Notes: generated by a model not told the origin, from the sequence alone. Counted from the stretch's first letter, positions 42,701-53,678 are shown. The stretch: 64,000 bases of DNA from Hericium rajendrae (GCA_033439255.1 CM065878.1:5146001-5210000), one strand, 5' to 3'. Translations and numbers: made by a program.

Positions 42701-45085
42701 GTATTGGAAGGTAACTTTAATTAGAGGGCCCCGCGGTGCGGTGAATGTGGTATGATGTACGTCGCCCCGAGATTCCCTTACCACGCTTACTGATTTCTTC
42801 TTCATGTTTTCTGCAAGGATATTCTGTAACTCCTTAGAAGACCCCAAGATGTCCCCGATAGACAATTGCATAGGAGTTTTTAGCATTTGTCCGAGGATTT
42901 TCGAAGGATCCACAAATATGGCTGACTTCCGGTTTACTATCACTTTCTCCCGATTCTCCTTTCCAGCAAATTTTCCGGCTGCCTGACTTTTTCGAGGCCT
43001 GCTGGTCGTGTCTTCTATCACGAGTTTATCGTCATGTGGGTCGAAAGAAGCTTTTCTCGTGTCAATCGGGTGCTGCACCGTAATTGGCGTGGGTTCCGGT
43101 TCCTCTTGGCTCGGCTGTACATTGCTGGCACGCATTCGCGTCTGCATCCTACGCAAGGTGCGTTCGCCTTCATCTGATTCGTCATTCTCTGACGAATCCT
43201 CTTCATTCGTGGCACGCCAATCCATGGGTACTTCATCCCGAATTGGGTCGTTGCTTTTTGTGTTGCTCGGCATGGGTTTGATTCCCTTATCTTGTGGTGC
43301 TTCTTTCTGACTGATCTCAGGTTTCTTCTTTGTTGTAGGATGACCAACTCACTCGCCGGGGATTCTGGGGGTTTGCATCGACCTGGGTACGTATGGTGAT
43401 GTCTCCTTTTTCCCGTGGCTTGCTCCCGTCGCGGACCATTTTGGAGGATACACACCATCGAACGCACGACGTCTGGCCGTTGTGGTTGTCTTTGGGCTTC
43501 TTTCTGCAGGGTACACGTAGTATTCCTCCTCCGAGTCGTTAGCTACCAAGAACACCGGGTCGGCGTCGTCGTCTTCTGATTCTTCTACTTCACGGACCAT
43601 TACTAGGTTGCTGTGCACTCTTCCTTGTTCGTTGCCGGTAGGTCTACTTACCTCTGCTCTTTCTCTTGCCGCCGCGTCGAGTATTGACTCATTCCCTAGT
43701 CTGCGAATCGGAGCTCCGTTTCCGTGGGTCAGGCGTCGCAATGGGTCTCGTCCTATGAGTCCTTGACTGATTTGATCGCTTACTTTCGGACAGGTTCCAA
43801 GACCATGTCCTGTTTCTCCGCATCCATAACATCGTAAGTCGTTCGCCCTGTTTGGAGGAAACATGGTGTTTTGCGGGGGTTTAGGCACGGCAGAGCCTAT
43901 GTGAGGAGGTGGGTCGCGACTCCATCCGTTATCGTGCGGTACTGACCAACCTTGTTCCCTATCATTCCCCTCTCCTGCGGCTTGTCCAATGAAGGGTGCT
44001 GCTACCACGTTAACGATTCGTTCGTCCATGCGCAGGGCCCGATAATAGACCAACGCGTAGTTTGGATCGTTAAGTTTCATCAGGCTGAGCTGCCGTACCA
44101 AACCCTCTACTTCGTCTGGATCGGTTTCTCGTGCCGGTGGTGTGCCCGTTCGCCTAGGTTTGACTATATTTTCCTCGTCTCGGTCGTCCTCATACTGAAC
44201 TCTCTTCTTCTTTTTAGATGCTATTCGTTTCTTATGGGACTTCCTCCCGGCCTTCCATCTTTGCTTATCGTACCGTAAGTCATCATCTGAGGAGTCTTCC
44301 TCTTCGCTTTCATCTTCTCCTGACCAATCAGTTCCATAGTCGTCGCTATCGTCCTCCAATATATCGTCGAACTTATTTCGTTGGAGGATCTTTTCGGCGA
44401 TGCTTGATATGTCAGTGATGGGAAACGGCTTCGAGCGGTCGGCAGTAGGGTGAGTGGACAGGTATCTTGCTTCGATAATGCTTCTAAGCCCTCTTCCGAT
44501 TCCAGCCCAAAAATATATGGCTTCCTCAGCATCGGATATCTTGTCCTTGTCCCTTAGCCATCCTGCTACCTTCACGAAACCACGTGTATATTTCCTCCAG
44601 GAGCTCAAATCATTCATCCGTTTTAATTTGGTTTTCTTCGTGAAGTTGATGAGGTCCCTTTTCTTGAATCGCTGAGCGTACAGGTCTGCATCGAAATAGG
44701 TAAGAAGGTCTTTCTTTAGTCCCTCCCAGTCAGGTGTTCGGTAGCTCGACAGTCCTTCGATTACTTCCATAACGTTTCGGGAGCAGTATTGTTTCACCGC
44801 GGAGCATCGTTCCTTGTTCGAAACTACGTTGTTCTGAACACAAAGTTTTTCGAAATGTTCTATGAATCTTTCAACATAATTGTATTCGCCTTTGAACTTA
44901 AGAGGGGCATTCTTAGTTCCCGGAAGGGGCATAGTGAGCACCGACAGGATTGGCGTGGTTGTCGTTCCACTTGCTGCGGGCATCGTAGTCGTGTTTAGGG
45001 TGTATCGGTATTCATCAGTGTTGTAGCCATAGCTACCATAGAGTCCCTCTCCAGCGGAGGTCTGTTCGGTCGGGTGTACGGGCAT
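39788..45085 (-). pseudogene. ORF1 polyprotein: Gag, zinc knuckle, protease, linker, C-terminal domain (family 3), one TGA
   Basis: A single frame from the first in-frame ATG (45083-45085) to TAA 39788-39790. It is interrupted only by TGA 43349-43351, in the motif RIPGE-stop-VGHP. Families 1 and 2 have Ile or Arg there, and CGA to TGA would explain it. The frame stays open upstream to the PBS without an ATG, so the true start may have been lost. Domains: Gag core after TMPLPGTKNAPLKFKGEY, acidic linker with SEEEDSSDDD, CCHC knuckle C-YG-C-GETG-H-GLGT-C, retropepsin DTGSQLN (near 42664-42680), a Ser/Pro/Asp-rich region of some 700 residues, and the conserved tail starting MYMFWRQVF. The Gag-protease part and the C-terminal part are each intact. 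Confidence 0.87.
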
Positions 45086-45318
45086 TTCAGGTTCGGAGTT
45101 CAGTGTCAGCGTTGGAATAAGATACTGCAGTTCGGAGTTGGAAACGATGGGACTTGGGGTTCTCAGAGAACTTCTTTGGCTCGAAATCGTGCTTGGGGCA
45201 GAGATGGATTCGTCGGACTCAGACTGTCCCGGGGGTGAGGATGTCCTGATGCCCTCGAAGATGATTGGAGAGGCCGTGGTGTCGGATCGTGGCGCGGAGC
45301 AAAATTCAGAAATAACCT

Positions 45319-45336
45319 CCCTCGCGGTGGGCTCCA
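45319..45336 (-). other. Primer binding site, family 3
   Basis: TGGAGCCCACCGCGAGGG on the element strand, four bases from the LTR edge. Identical to the site of family 2 and copy 1a. Confidence 0.72.
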
Positions 45337-45931
45337 AAGATGTCGCGCTGAATTGTGTTATCAGCCTAGATGAGCTGGGTTATGGTCTTTCCCAAGTACA
45401 CCTAGTGGTTCAATGGGAGGATATAGCTTTCTGATTTTGCGCTCGTCGCACACTTAATCGGATATATCTATATATATTCCTGAATTTGTTCAGGACAGGC
45501 AGTCTGGCAGTCTGTCAGTCTTTGTTTGCACTTATTTAATGCAAGGGTGAATAGCGTGTATTCGAAGGGAAACTTTCTTCCCTATTTCTGGCTCTTTATA
45601 TACTAGAGGAAATGAGGCTGTACGTGAATGACCAATCGACTAAAAACTCGGTTTGTAAGAAAAGGAACATATTACTAAACTCCAACCAGGCGACTCAGCG
45701 AATAACTGCATGAATCAGCAGAAAAACTGAACGACTCAGCGTATTTGAAGAGGATGAATAAGCAAAAGGTATCGAACTAGGACGACTCAGCAAATCTCCT
45801 TTGAATGAATAAGCAAATGTAAGCCCTTATGAATAAGCACTTACCCAAACTGGGATATCTTTCCCATTAAGCTTGCCTGCCCCGGATCCTTGCCCATCCC
45901 TCCAGATTGACGTAGTACCTTGATTCGCGGT

Positions 45932-46876
45932 TCAGGATCTGGGCTGCTTTGATTCCTTCCATCCTCTTGACGTAGGAGAAGAACGCGGTGGTCCGCGGCA
46001 GCGGGATCGATAAATTGTGATGAGGAGGGAAGTAGGTGTGGATGTGATCGTATGGGTTGAACCGACCGAGTATGTCCATCTTCCCATACCCCTTCCAGGC
46101 GATGAGGCGTGATGCGAGTGACGACGGCGTGATGCGAGTGACGACGGCGTGATGCTCCAGATGCGGGGAACAAAGACGAACAGATGATTTCCTTCCCACC
46201 TAAGCCCGTGCGTATTGATGATCTCAGGGACTCGTCTGACCTTGAACTGCATCCAGCTAGATCCTGCACTGACCAACTCCTCCACTATCCCTGATACGCA
46301 ATATCCCTCTTCTCCACTCATTATTACCAATCTCTCTCCCACGGCTATGTCACGTGTTGGACGGACGACACAGACCCATGGATTGTTCACATTTTCTTCG
46401 ATTAGATCCGCAGAGGCGAAAATGAATGGGAGGTCGTGAGGAGCGCTGATGGAGTAGAATGAACCCAAGGGGCACTCCTTACGTATGAGGCTTGCGCTTG
46501 GCTTGCCCGGCTGGGTGGGAATCATGATTTGATCTGTCAGGACGTAGTCTGGAATGAGAAAGCGGACGAGCTGATCAGGATGTAGGATACAAGAAAATGG
46601 TGAATTAGGCGGCTGATATATAGGGGGAGGTGTTTCAAGATGCATTCGGTCTTCTACCGGATCGTATTGCAGAGAGAAGCGTGGACCAAGAAGGGAGATG
46701 TTTTCCACGGTCGTGTGGGTTTGACGCTCGACGTGAACTAAGAGCTGATCTTCAGGCTGAGGGGATCCGCTGTGAGGGTGACGACGGAGAAAGAACATTG
46801 TGGTTACAGGGAAAGATTGGTGTCTCGGTTCGTCAGGGAAGTCCTTTAGCTGTTCTTGGCTCGAAATCCCCATCAC
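45932..46876 (-). pseudogene. U3 protein of family 3, 5' LTR copy, frameshifted near the C-terminus
   Basis: Counterpart of 34281-35270. The 20-bp duplication at 46111-46150 shifts the frame after VPRIWSITPSSLASR, giving a different C-terminus that ends at 45932. A single-base insertion upstream also fuses the frame to an open stretch reaching 47257, making an apparent 441-codon ORF that is not the ancestral gene. Confidence 0.7.
46111..46150. repeat. 20-bp tandem duplication in family-3 5' LTR
   Basis: Two adjacent identical 20-mers (46111-46130 and 46131-46150). The 3' LTR has a single copy, so this arose after insertion. Confidence 0.9.
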
Positions 46877-46899
46877 ACGTAAAGGTATGCTTAACCGAG

Positions 46900-47508
46900 A
46901 TCTTCTTCTGTTACTGTGGCGTATGCTTCGATTGCCGTTACTTTGCCCGGTCTGGACCGATTCAATTGGTGGCTGAGGCATATGCAATGCTGCATGCACG
47001 TTCCAATATCTCTTCCGGACGACTCTCATCTTACTACTACTCGGGCTATGGATGTTGCCAATCCTCTGTTCAATTTTCAAGTGCAGATCCTTTTGGCTTG
47101 AATATATGCTGAGATTTCTGACATGCTTGTCCCCTGCTAGAACGGCCAGTGGGTCTATTTTTGGGACTCGACGGGTGAAATAATTCATGGCAAGGTTCAG
47201 TCGACTGCCATCCAAAGCGATGCAAGTCTCATTTTTCTCCGATGATTTTCTATTCATGATGCTTACCCTTCAATCCTCCTCTTTTAGGGCACCCAAATTG
47301 TCCAGTTGAGGCTAGCTGGAACACGTAACTTTGTCAACTTTCCGTGAGTCATAGCATTATAAAACATTGAGGTCTATGTTTAATTTCTTTCTTTTTTAGT
47401 GCTGACCTAATGAATGCCGATCCGAACCCGCCTTCAGCTATTCAGGAGTCAGCCATCTTTATGAGATACTGGATTAAGCGTGCAAACGAGAGCAGGGTAG
47501 ATTTTTAG
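46900..47508 (+). CDS. Candidate spliced gene antisense to the element, 5' LTR copy (family 3)
   Basis: Second copy of the candidate at 35293-35900 with the same four exon pieces, the same three introns and the same stop (47506-47508). Differences are few, for example GTG to GCG near the start and an extra T in the third intron's polypyrimidine run. Being an LTR duplicate it is not independent evidence that the gene is real. Confidence 0.4.
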
Positions 47509-47552
47509 AGAGAGTCCATGATCGAGTTTACAAACCTTTTGTGAACGCGACA

Positions 47553-47556
47553 ACGT
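47553..47556. other. Target site duplication ACGT, right copy (family 3)
   Basis: Follows the GCGACA end of the family-3 LTR, matching 33742-33745. Confidence 0.85.
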
Positions 47557-48244
47557 GCAGCCCATTCAGCTTGTTCCAAGAATATCAATCGCCAGTGATG
47601 CCTCTGCCAGCGCTGTGCGCCCAGCCTCGTGGCAGCAGTTGGGCAACACAGTCTCACTGGATGAACATGCCCTCCCCCCTCGCACCCCATCCCCTCGTCC
47701 CTCATCCCCCCTCCAAATTATCAACGACCTCGCCGACAAGGACGAATTCTCCTTTCCCACCCTATACAGGCACTTGCCGGTGGACGCTTACTATCCAGCC
47801 TATTCGACGAACTGGTTCGTTACTCAACGCCCTCCATTCCTAGTCTGTAAGGGGCTCCTCATCGAGCTGGTGCTCAAGCACCCAGAAGGAACCCTGATCG
47901 CACGTGCCCGTATCAGCAGCATCCACCATGTTGGGATGACCTGGGTTCATTTCTGGGCAGAACGTGAGGATGCCTTCGATCATGAGTTGAAGAACATACA
48001 ACTCGTCGTTCCGCTCATCTGGAGCCAACTACCTTGGTACCGTCCCATCACCTCCTTCTTCCTTCGCCGCTCCATCCTCGATCTTCATGAGTCCTTCGAT
48101 CCATCGGGTGACAAGCAGATCTATGGTCGCCAGTTCGATCTTCCTGCCCATGTCGATCCCGAGGATTACGAGAAGATACTCGAGCTACGCCGTTGGGCTT
48201 CCAGGATTGGGATTTTAACGGGAAGACAGAAGTACCGTCTCTGA
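47557..48244 (+). pseudogene. U3 protein of family 2, 3' LTR copy, C-terminal part
   Basis: Matches 19871-20558 in frame. Removing the family-3 element and one ACGT would rejoin it to 33594-33745 without a frameshift. Confidence 0.8.
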
Positions 48245-49771
48245 AGAATAGGATTAGCAGCTTCACCGGGAATGTGAAGCATGCTTGTTAGGTGTGTGGG
48301 GACATGGACTCTTTTTCCTTCATTCGCATTATGCCCTTATGACCTCTCCCTTGCTATCACATCGTTGTCGCTCGTTTGTCGTATCTCTGTCACATCACCA
48401 TCGTATCATGCCATCATCCCCACTCTCCTTCCCAACTCATCGATCTTCGTGCGCAAGCTATTTCCTCCCTCTGCACACTTAAATTCCTTTTCATTCGTCT
48501 TTGCCCATGTTCGGTCTATGCCACCTTGTTGACAGATACAGATAGTTTACAAGTGTTCGCATCTCCCTTACCTCGCATCCACGAACTTACTACTATGATA
48601 CTTCGGCTATAATTTGCACGCACATACTATACATCATGCAGAGCTTGGTATAGAATATTCGACGCAGCCTGTTATGCCTATACTTGATGGCCTGACTGGA
48701 GTGACCTGGAGAAAATATTTATTTAAGGGAAAATCTCAACTTATTCCCTGAAGATATTTTGTCACAGCCTCACCCACATTAAGGGCTATGAAGCAATGCA
48801 ATGCAGACACAGCCCTGATGCAATGCAGACACAGCCCTGATGCCATGCAAGCACAGCCCAGCATAGCCTCATTAGAATGCACAGCCCTAAAAGCAATGCA
48901 CATCTCAATGGATAATTCAGGATAAATAGGGAAAATACTACTGAAGGCATTGGTAAGCCTGAAAGTGTATTAATAGAAGCACAGCAAGCAGATTTATAAG
49001 CAGAACAGCCTTGAAAAAGTGAATAGAAAGTAACTTATTAAATTCAGAATTGTATATTAGTAGTACAGCCTTAGTTAATTTAGCACAGCAGTAGATAGTC
49101 ATGTACATATTAAGCAGGTCTTTTCCACAACCCCTAGGGGTATATAAGGATTTGGACTCTGTTCTGTAAAAGGCAATTCAGGAAAGTACCCCTTGAACTC
49201 AACTTTCATCTCCTTTCTCTCTCTCTCCTCTCTCCTTCCCTGCTTTTCTGTGTCAGGGCAACTTAAGTGCAGTCTCAGTATAGACTCACTCTGCTTGCAA
49301 GTCCAGAACTAGCTTATGGCTGTAGAATCAGCTTCTCCATCAGCCAAATAGTTATTTGTCACTATCGTCACCATCAGTAGTCCCTTCGTCACCGTCAGTA
49401 GTCCCTTCGTCACCGTCAGTAGTCCCTTCGTCACCGTCAGTAGTCCCTTCGTCACCGTCAGTAGTCCCTTCGTCACCGTCAGTAGTCCTTTCATCACCAT
49501 CAGTAGACCTGCCGTCATCATCAGCAATCCCTCCCCTCTGTCACCTCCTTCTCCATCCTCTGTTCTCATTGTGCAAACCTCCAACCTTCCAGTACACTCC
49601 TTACAGCAACTTTGATTGAGAATCAAATAAGTCTATTTGAGAAAACAAGAATCCTCCCGAACAACTAGATACATCCGGGAAAGTGGAAAACCTGATAGTA
49701 CCTAGGAAACTGTGAATACCCAACCCAACCAGTGTTCCCTAACACCATACTTCACAGCTTTCGCCACGACA
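47557..49771 (+). repeat. 3' LTR of family 2, second part
   Basis: Matches 19871-22064 with one extra 21-bp repeat unit (49367-49513) and a few transitions. TATA box at 49141-49148. Ends CACGACA before ACGC. Confidence 0.9.
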
Positions 49772-49775
49772 ACGC
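49772..49775. other. Target site duplication ACGC, right copy (family 2)
   Basis: Follows CACGACA at 49771 and matches 19464-19467. The next base onward resumes the interrupted gag of copy 1b. Confidence 0.85.
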
Positions 49776-50356
49776 CAGGCTCCCATATCACCCATTCTCT
49801 TATACTGAGACTTCTCAACAAAGTCAACTAAATCTTTCTTGGAATATCTTTTATTCAAACGATCTGCATCGAAGTAACGAGCAATATCTTTCTTAAGCTG
49901 AGCCCAATTAGGGGTCTGAAAGCTATTTAGAGCCTCAATTAAGTCTGCTGCCTTTCGCGAGCAGTACTGGACTATAAGCTCACATTTTTCTGTATCAGTA
50001 ACTACATTGTTCTGACGACAAAGAGATTCAAAGGTCCTCAAGAACCTATCCACCAAGTAATATTCCCCTTTGAACTTGAGGGGGGCATGCTTGGTGCCAG
50101 GCAAGGGCATCGTAAGGGCTGATGGAGTAGCTGGATTCTGCATCGGATTTTGATTTGGATTATTCTGTGTTTGAATTGGATTTACTGGATTTTGATTTTG
50201 AATCTGAACTGGAGGAAGCTGAACTGGCTGGAGAACTGGAGAATGATGGCTAGATGTCACTGGAGAATGTGAACCTGTATCAGAATCCAAAAATGGAGAA
50301 GATAGAGGTCCTGAATCAGATTGGGATGTCAGATGGATGTCGGGCTGATCAGTCAT
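49772..50356 (-). pseudogene. ORF1 Gag N-terminus, copy 1b (piece 1 of 4)
   Basis: Starts MTDQPDIHLTSQSDSG at ATG 50356 like copy 1a, with an in-frame 24-bp difference near 50243-50266. It contains TMPLPGTKHAPLKFKGEY and the first half of the Gag core up to MGDMGAWR, then meets the family-2 LTR. It continues at 19467 leftwards. Confidence 0.88.
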
Positions 50357-50488
50357 GGATCAGAAAGGGGATGGATTTAATGGATAATACGAAATCTTGC
50401 TGTGATCTTGAATTTTCTCTTGAAGGGACTTGCTGAGCACTTGCTAGAAACAAGGGCTTAAAACCAAGCAAAGAACCCAAAACAACCC

Positions 50489-50506
50489 CCCTCATGGTGG
50501 GCTCCA
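50489..50506 (-). other. Primer binding site, copy 1b, mutated
   Basis: The element strand reads TGGAGCCCACCATGAGGG. It differs from the other copies at two adjacent positions (CGCG to CATG), both explained by CpG transitions. Confidence 0.65.
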
Positions 50507-50508
50507 GA

Positions 50509-53326
50509 TGTCGTGACGGTGGCGTGGTTCGAAGGATATGAGTATATATTCCAGGCTTATGAACAATCCAAAATATAAATCAAATCACACTACCCTAGAT
50601 ACTATCAGGTTTTCCACTTTCCCAGATGTACCTAGTCGTTCAAGGAGTTTATCAGGTTTTTCTCTTTGTCGTATAGTTGAGCAGCTCTTTGTATGCTTCT
50701 CTTTGCTAGTGCTTATTTTGTGGGTTTTATAGCAGAATTGCTTGGCCTTGTGTATACTCCTACAAATAGAACCAAACAAAACTTCGGAATAGCTGGGTCG
50801 TAAAAGTCGTAAAAGTGCTGAAACTCCGAGAAGGCTTGAGCTTGAAGTGTCGAGACTTGAGATCGTAAAGGTCGTAAAGGTCGTAAAAGTCGTAAAGGTC
50901 GTAAAGGTCGTAAAGGTCGTAAAGGTCGTAACTTGGTCTTGCGTGAACTGAAACTGGATGGCGATATTCAATACGTACTACGGACATCGAATGGAACTAG
51001 ACTTGAATCGATGAGTTGCTTACGTACTATGGACGTAAAAGCAAAGATAGGACTTAAGTGAACCAACTAACTAACTAGCCTTCCAATCGGTCTAGTAGCT
51101 AAACTTACCTTAACTCAAATGCTTCACACTTATTCTCACTCTGGAGATGGTGGTTTAAAGTCAAGTGGTTGATTGGGGGGGTTAGGTCAATCTGGAGCTC
51201 CTTATATACCTTTTGGGGCCCCGAGAATGAACTTCCATATATGTACATGATGCTACACTACTGTGAGAACTATTTACTATGTATGTAACCTTAGAGTATT
51301 TCCTGCATTTATTAGTGATTTATAATGAGCTTTATAAGCAAACTTGGCTTTGTAATGCTGCATTCCTTGCTTATTAAGTGCATTTGTAATCACATTCTTG
51401 CTTACTGATCTGATTCATAATCACATTTCCTGCTTATAAACCTACTTTCTTAGCACTCTGCATGCTTTATAATACATCTTTCCTGCTTTGTAATCTCAAA
51501 TCTTGCTTTGTAGTCAGAGATTCTGCTTTATAAGCTTTGTTTATTACCATTTGACACTTTCTCAGTGCTCTGTAAGCAAATGTGCTTACAAATCCACTGC
51601 TCTGTCAGCCTGTGGGCTAGGCAGACTCATCACTTGTAAACTTGTTGAACCATGGACTAGAGCTATTCTTCATTCTTAGACTATTTACAAATTTGAGTAT
51701 TTATTTTTACTTAGTTTTTACAGTCATTCAGACTTAGTTCTGAGTCCTGGCACTTGTTCTCACTCTATTACTAGGCATAGAATAGCTCAAGTTTACTTTC
51801 AATATCTTTAAGATTTATCTAGCTTTTACTGTGAACCTTCAAGCTTTTCTGAACATGTCACCGAACGAATGTATTCCATCATGATGAACAAACTACGGAC
51901 AACTGCTGCATGTGACGTATAGTATGCACGCTCATCATAGCCAAGTAAACAATAGTAGTAAAGTCCACGTAGCACTTCCTAACTCGTGACAGACAAGGAA
52001 AAATGATGAAGTCGACGAAGGAGGGTGCGATGGGACAGATGGTCGTGTGATTAATGCAGAAGGTCCGAATAGCTCGCGCGCAAAGATCGACATGCAGAAT
52101 ATGATGACAGATAGCGTAGATGTGAAAATGAGTGACAACGATGCGATCGCAAGCAAAGCATGAGACAAACAAAACATACGCGCAGTCCATAGCTGCATTC
52201 CCTCTCCTCAGATGTAGTACCGTTCCTTTCCTGTCAAGATATCCATCTTGCATGACCACTGCCGCAACTGCTCCACCCTCTCCACATCCTCAGGGTCAAC
52301 ATTGTCGGGGAGGACAAATGGCCGGTTGTGGATCTGCCTGTCACCTGCCGGGTCGAATGGTTCGTGGATGTTGATCGAATGGCGGCAGCTAAGGAGAGCG
52401 AGGATGGGATAGTAGCGAGGGAGCTCGGTCAGATGCGAGGGACCACGAGCTGGACACTTGTCGGTTCGTACCCCCGAGTGTCTTCACGCTCTGCTCGGAA
52501 GTGCACCCAGGTTGGGCCGACATGCGAGATCTTGGCCAAGCGAGCTCGGGTGGTGAGGGTGGTCTCCTTGTAAGTCAGCACCAGCTCGACGAGCAGGCCT
52601 TTGCGGATGTGAAGGGATGGGCGCTGCGTGATGAACCAGCTGAGCGAGTAGGCAGGATACCGTGCCTCTACCGAGAGATGACGATAGGAGGAGGGATACG
52701 TGAGGTGGTCATCATCGTCGAGGTCATTGACGATCTGGAGAGGAGAGGAGGGACGAGGTGGTAGGGCATGCTGGTCCGGTGGGGCTATGCCGCCTGGCCG
52801 TTGACACGAGGCAGGGCGCACGGCACTTATCGATGCTCTGCTCGAGATAGACATCCTGGGGAATCCTGACGTGGGCTGTACACCTGAGATGACCGAATTA
52901 GGTAGCACGTGGCAGGTGTATTCGCAGGTTACTCGGACTTCGATGGGATTGTCCTTGAAGATTGGATTGACGAGCAGCGGATAAAGCTGTGCGTCAAGAG
53001 ATGAGCGGTGAGGGCAGAAAATACCGAGCATGGTTGCCAGGTGGCACTGTGTGTCAACGCGAACCCTTTAATATCATTCTTGCTTCCACATGAATATTAC
53101 TGAATCTTAAGATCGGGCGCCAGACTGCAGGTTGAGGGTGATCGGGATCTTGAATCTGGGTCTCGACTTGGTCCGATCGCTTGGTTCTTGCCGATCAGGT
53201 CCCATAGTGTTCAGCAACCCATTTATCGGCCCATACTGATCTATCGCACACCGATACCGATCTATCGTACAATTTTAATCACTGAATCACTTAGGTCGAT
53301 GATCAAAACGGGTTTTGTTCACGACA
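50509..53326 (-). repeat. 5' LTR of copy 1b (2818 bp)
   Basis: Aligns with 3317-6156 throughout, with fewer 9-bp repeat units and scattered substitutions. TATA box at 51201-51208. Its outer end CACGACA at 53326 meets host sequence ACGGG. Confidence 0.9.
52208..53031 (-). pseudogene. U3 protein of family 1, copy 1b, frameshifted
   Basis: Same gene as 5037-5861. A one-base deletion near 52429 (GCTCGGTC-AGATG compared with GGTCCAGATG) shifts the frame after about 200 codons (LVVPRI). The remaining C-terminal part is present in another frame. Confidence 0.8.
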
Positions 53327-53457
53327 ACGGGTGCACAGATGAAGAGGCCCAGGATCTCCTATGTTACGGATCCAATATGGCAAAGATACATAACGCCAAT
53401 GAAGCACACAGCCACTCTCGCATGCTACAACAGAGCCAGTGCGCGCGGGGTCACTGA
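53327..53457 (+). pseudogene. 3' stub of host gene broken by copy 1b
   Basis: Just outside the LTR, the plus strand encodes GCTDEEAQDLL, a short spacer, NEAHSHSRMLQQSQCARGH, then TGA. This matches the C-terminus of the gene at 54642-55198 (GYTDDEAKEFI ... NEARSQSRMTQRSRHGRGH-stop). The upstream part is not in the window and should lie on the far left side of the nest. Frames that include LTR sequence upstream are chimeric. Confidence 0.65.
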
Positions 53458-53573
53458 TCGAAGCATGCGGGCTACAATGTGTTGATTCCGTCTGAAAGAG
53501 GTTGTCATTTATCGAGTCGGCGTGGTGATATTTTGTATCAAGAACACAATGATCCTTAGAGTGTAGGGTTATG

Positions 53574-53678
53574 CTACATGGTCGAAATCTTGAATCCATG
53601 TAACTTATCACTGCCACTTTGCAGCTCGCTGTCTAAGTCTCTGATTCTCAACTCCTTTTGATGCAAGATCTTGTCTGC
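53574..53678 (-). pseudogene. Remnant of duplicated coiled-coil gene 3' end
   Basis: 35 codons ending at TAG 53574-53576 contain KELRIRDLDSELQ, matching KERRIGELESELE at the C-terminus of the gene at 55333-56656. It lies 117 nt past the stub at 53327-53457, as the intact genes lie 135 nt apart, so the two were duplicated together. Confidence 0.5.

Larger units (their letters stand above)
33746..47552 (-). mobile_element. Ty3/Gypsy-like LTR element, family 3 (13.8 kb)
   Basis: Complete minus-strand element: 5' LTR 45341-47552, PBS 45319-45336, ORF1 39788-45085, ORF2 36002-39700, 3' LTR 33746-35944, TSD ACGT. It sits inside the 3' LTR of family 2. The LTRs differ by about five transitions, a 9-bp deletion, a 20-bp duplication and two single-base indels. 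Three in-frame TGA codons make the copy inactive. Confidence 0.92.
45341..47552 (-). repeat. 5' LTR of family 3 (2212 bp)
   Basis: Pairs with 33746-35944. Differences include a 9-bp deletion near 45768, a tandem 20-bp duplication (46111-46150), one extra T near 46889 and one extra T near 47398. Confidence 0.92.
19468..49771 (+). mobile_element. Ty3/Gypsy-like LTR element, family 2 (carries a nested family-3 element)
   Basis: Complete plus-strand element: 5' LTR 19468-22064, PBS 22067-22084, ORF1 22172-28118 (frameshifted), spacer 28119-30101, ORF2 30102-33284 (one TGA), 3' LTR 33343-33745 joined to 47557-49771. The ACGC target duplication frames it. Without the 13.8-kb family-3 insertion it is about 16.5 kb, very large for a Gypsy element. 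By eye the two LTRs differ at roughly ten positions plus one 21-bp repeat unit, so insertion was recent. Confidence 0.9.
6157..53326 (-). mobile_element. Ty3/Gypsy-like LTR element, family 1 copy 1b, split by nested insertions
   Basis: Outermost element of the nest. Its 5' LTR is 50509-53326, its PBS 50489-50506, and ORF1 pieces run leftwards at 49772-50356, 19233-19467, 11551-16048 and 7672-8154. All pieces are on the same strand, in order, and become contiguous when the insertions at 19468-49771, 16049-19232 and 8155-11550 are removed together with one target copy each. The ORF1-ORF2 spacer remains at 6157-7671. Pol and the 3' LTR must lie left of the window, beyond copy 1a. The right LTR edge at 53326 abuts ACGG and the 3' end of a host gene. 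Confidence 0.82.

Noticed and set aside
45932-47257. 441-codon frame in the family-3 5' LTR as a complete gene
   Set aside because: The other LTR shows that it is a fusion caused by indels.
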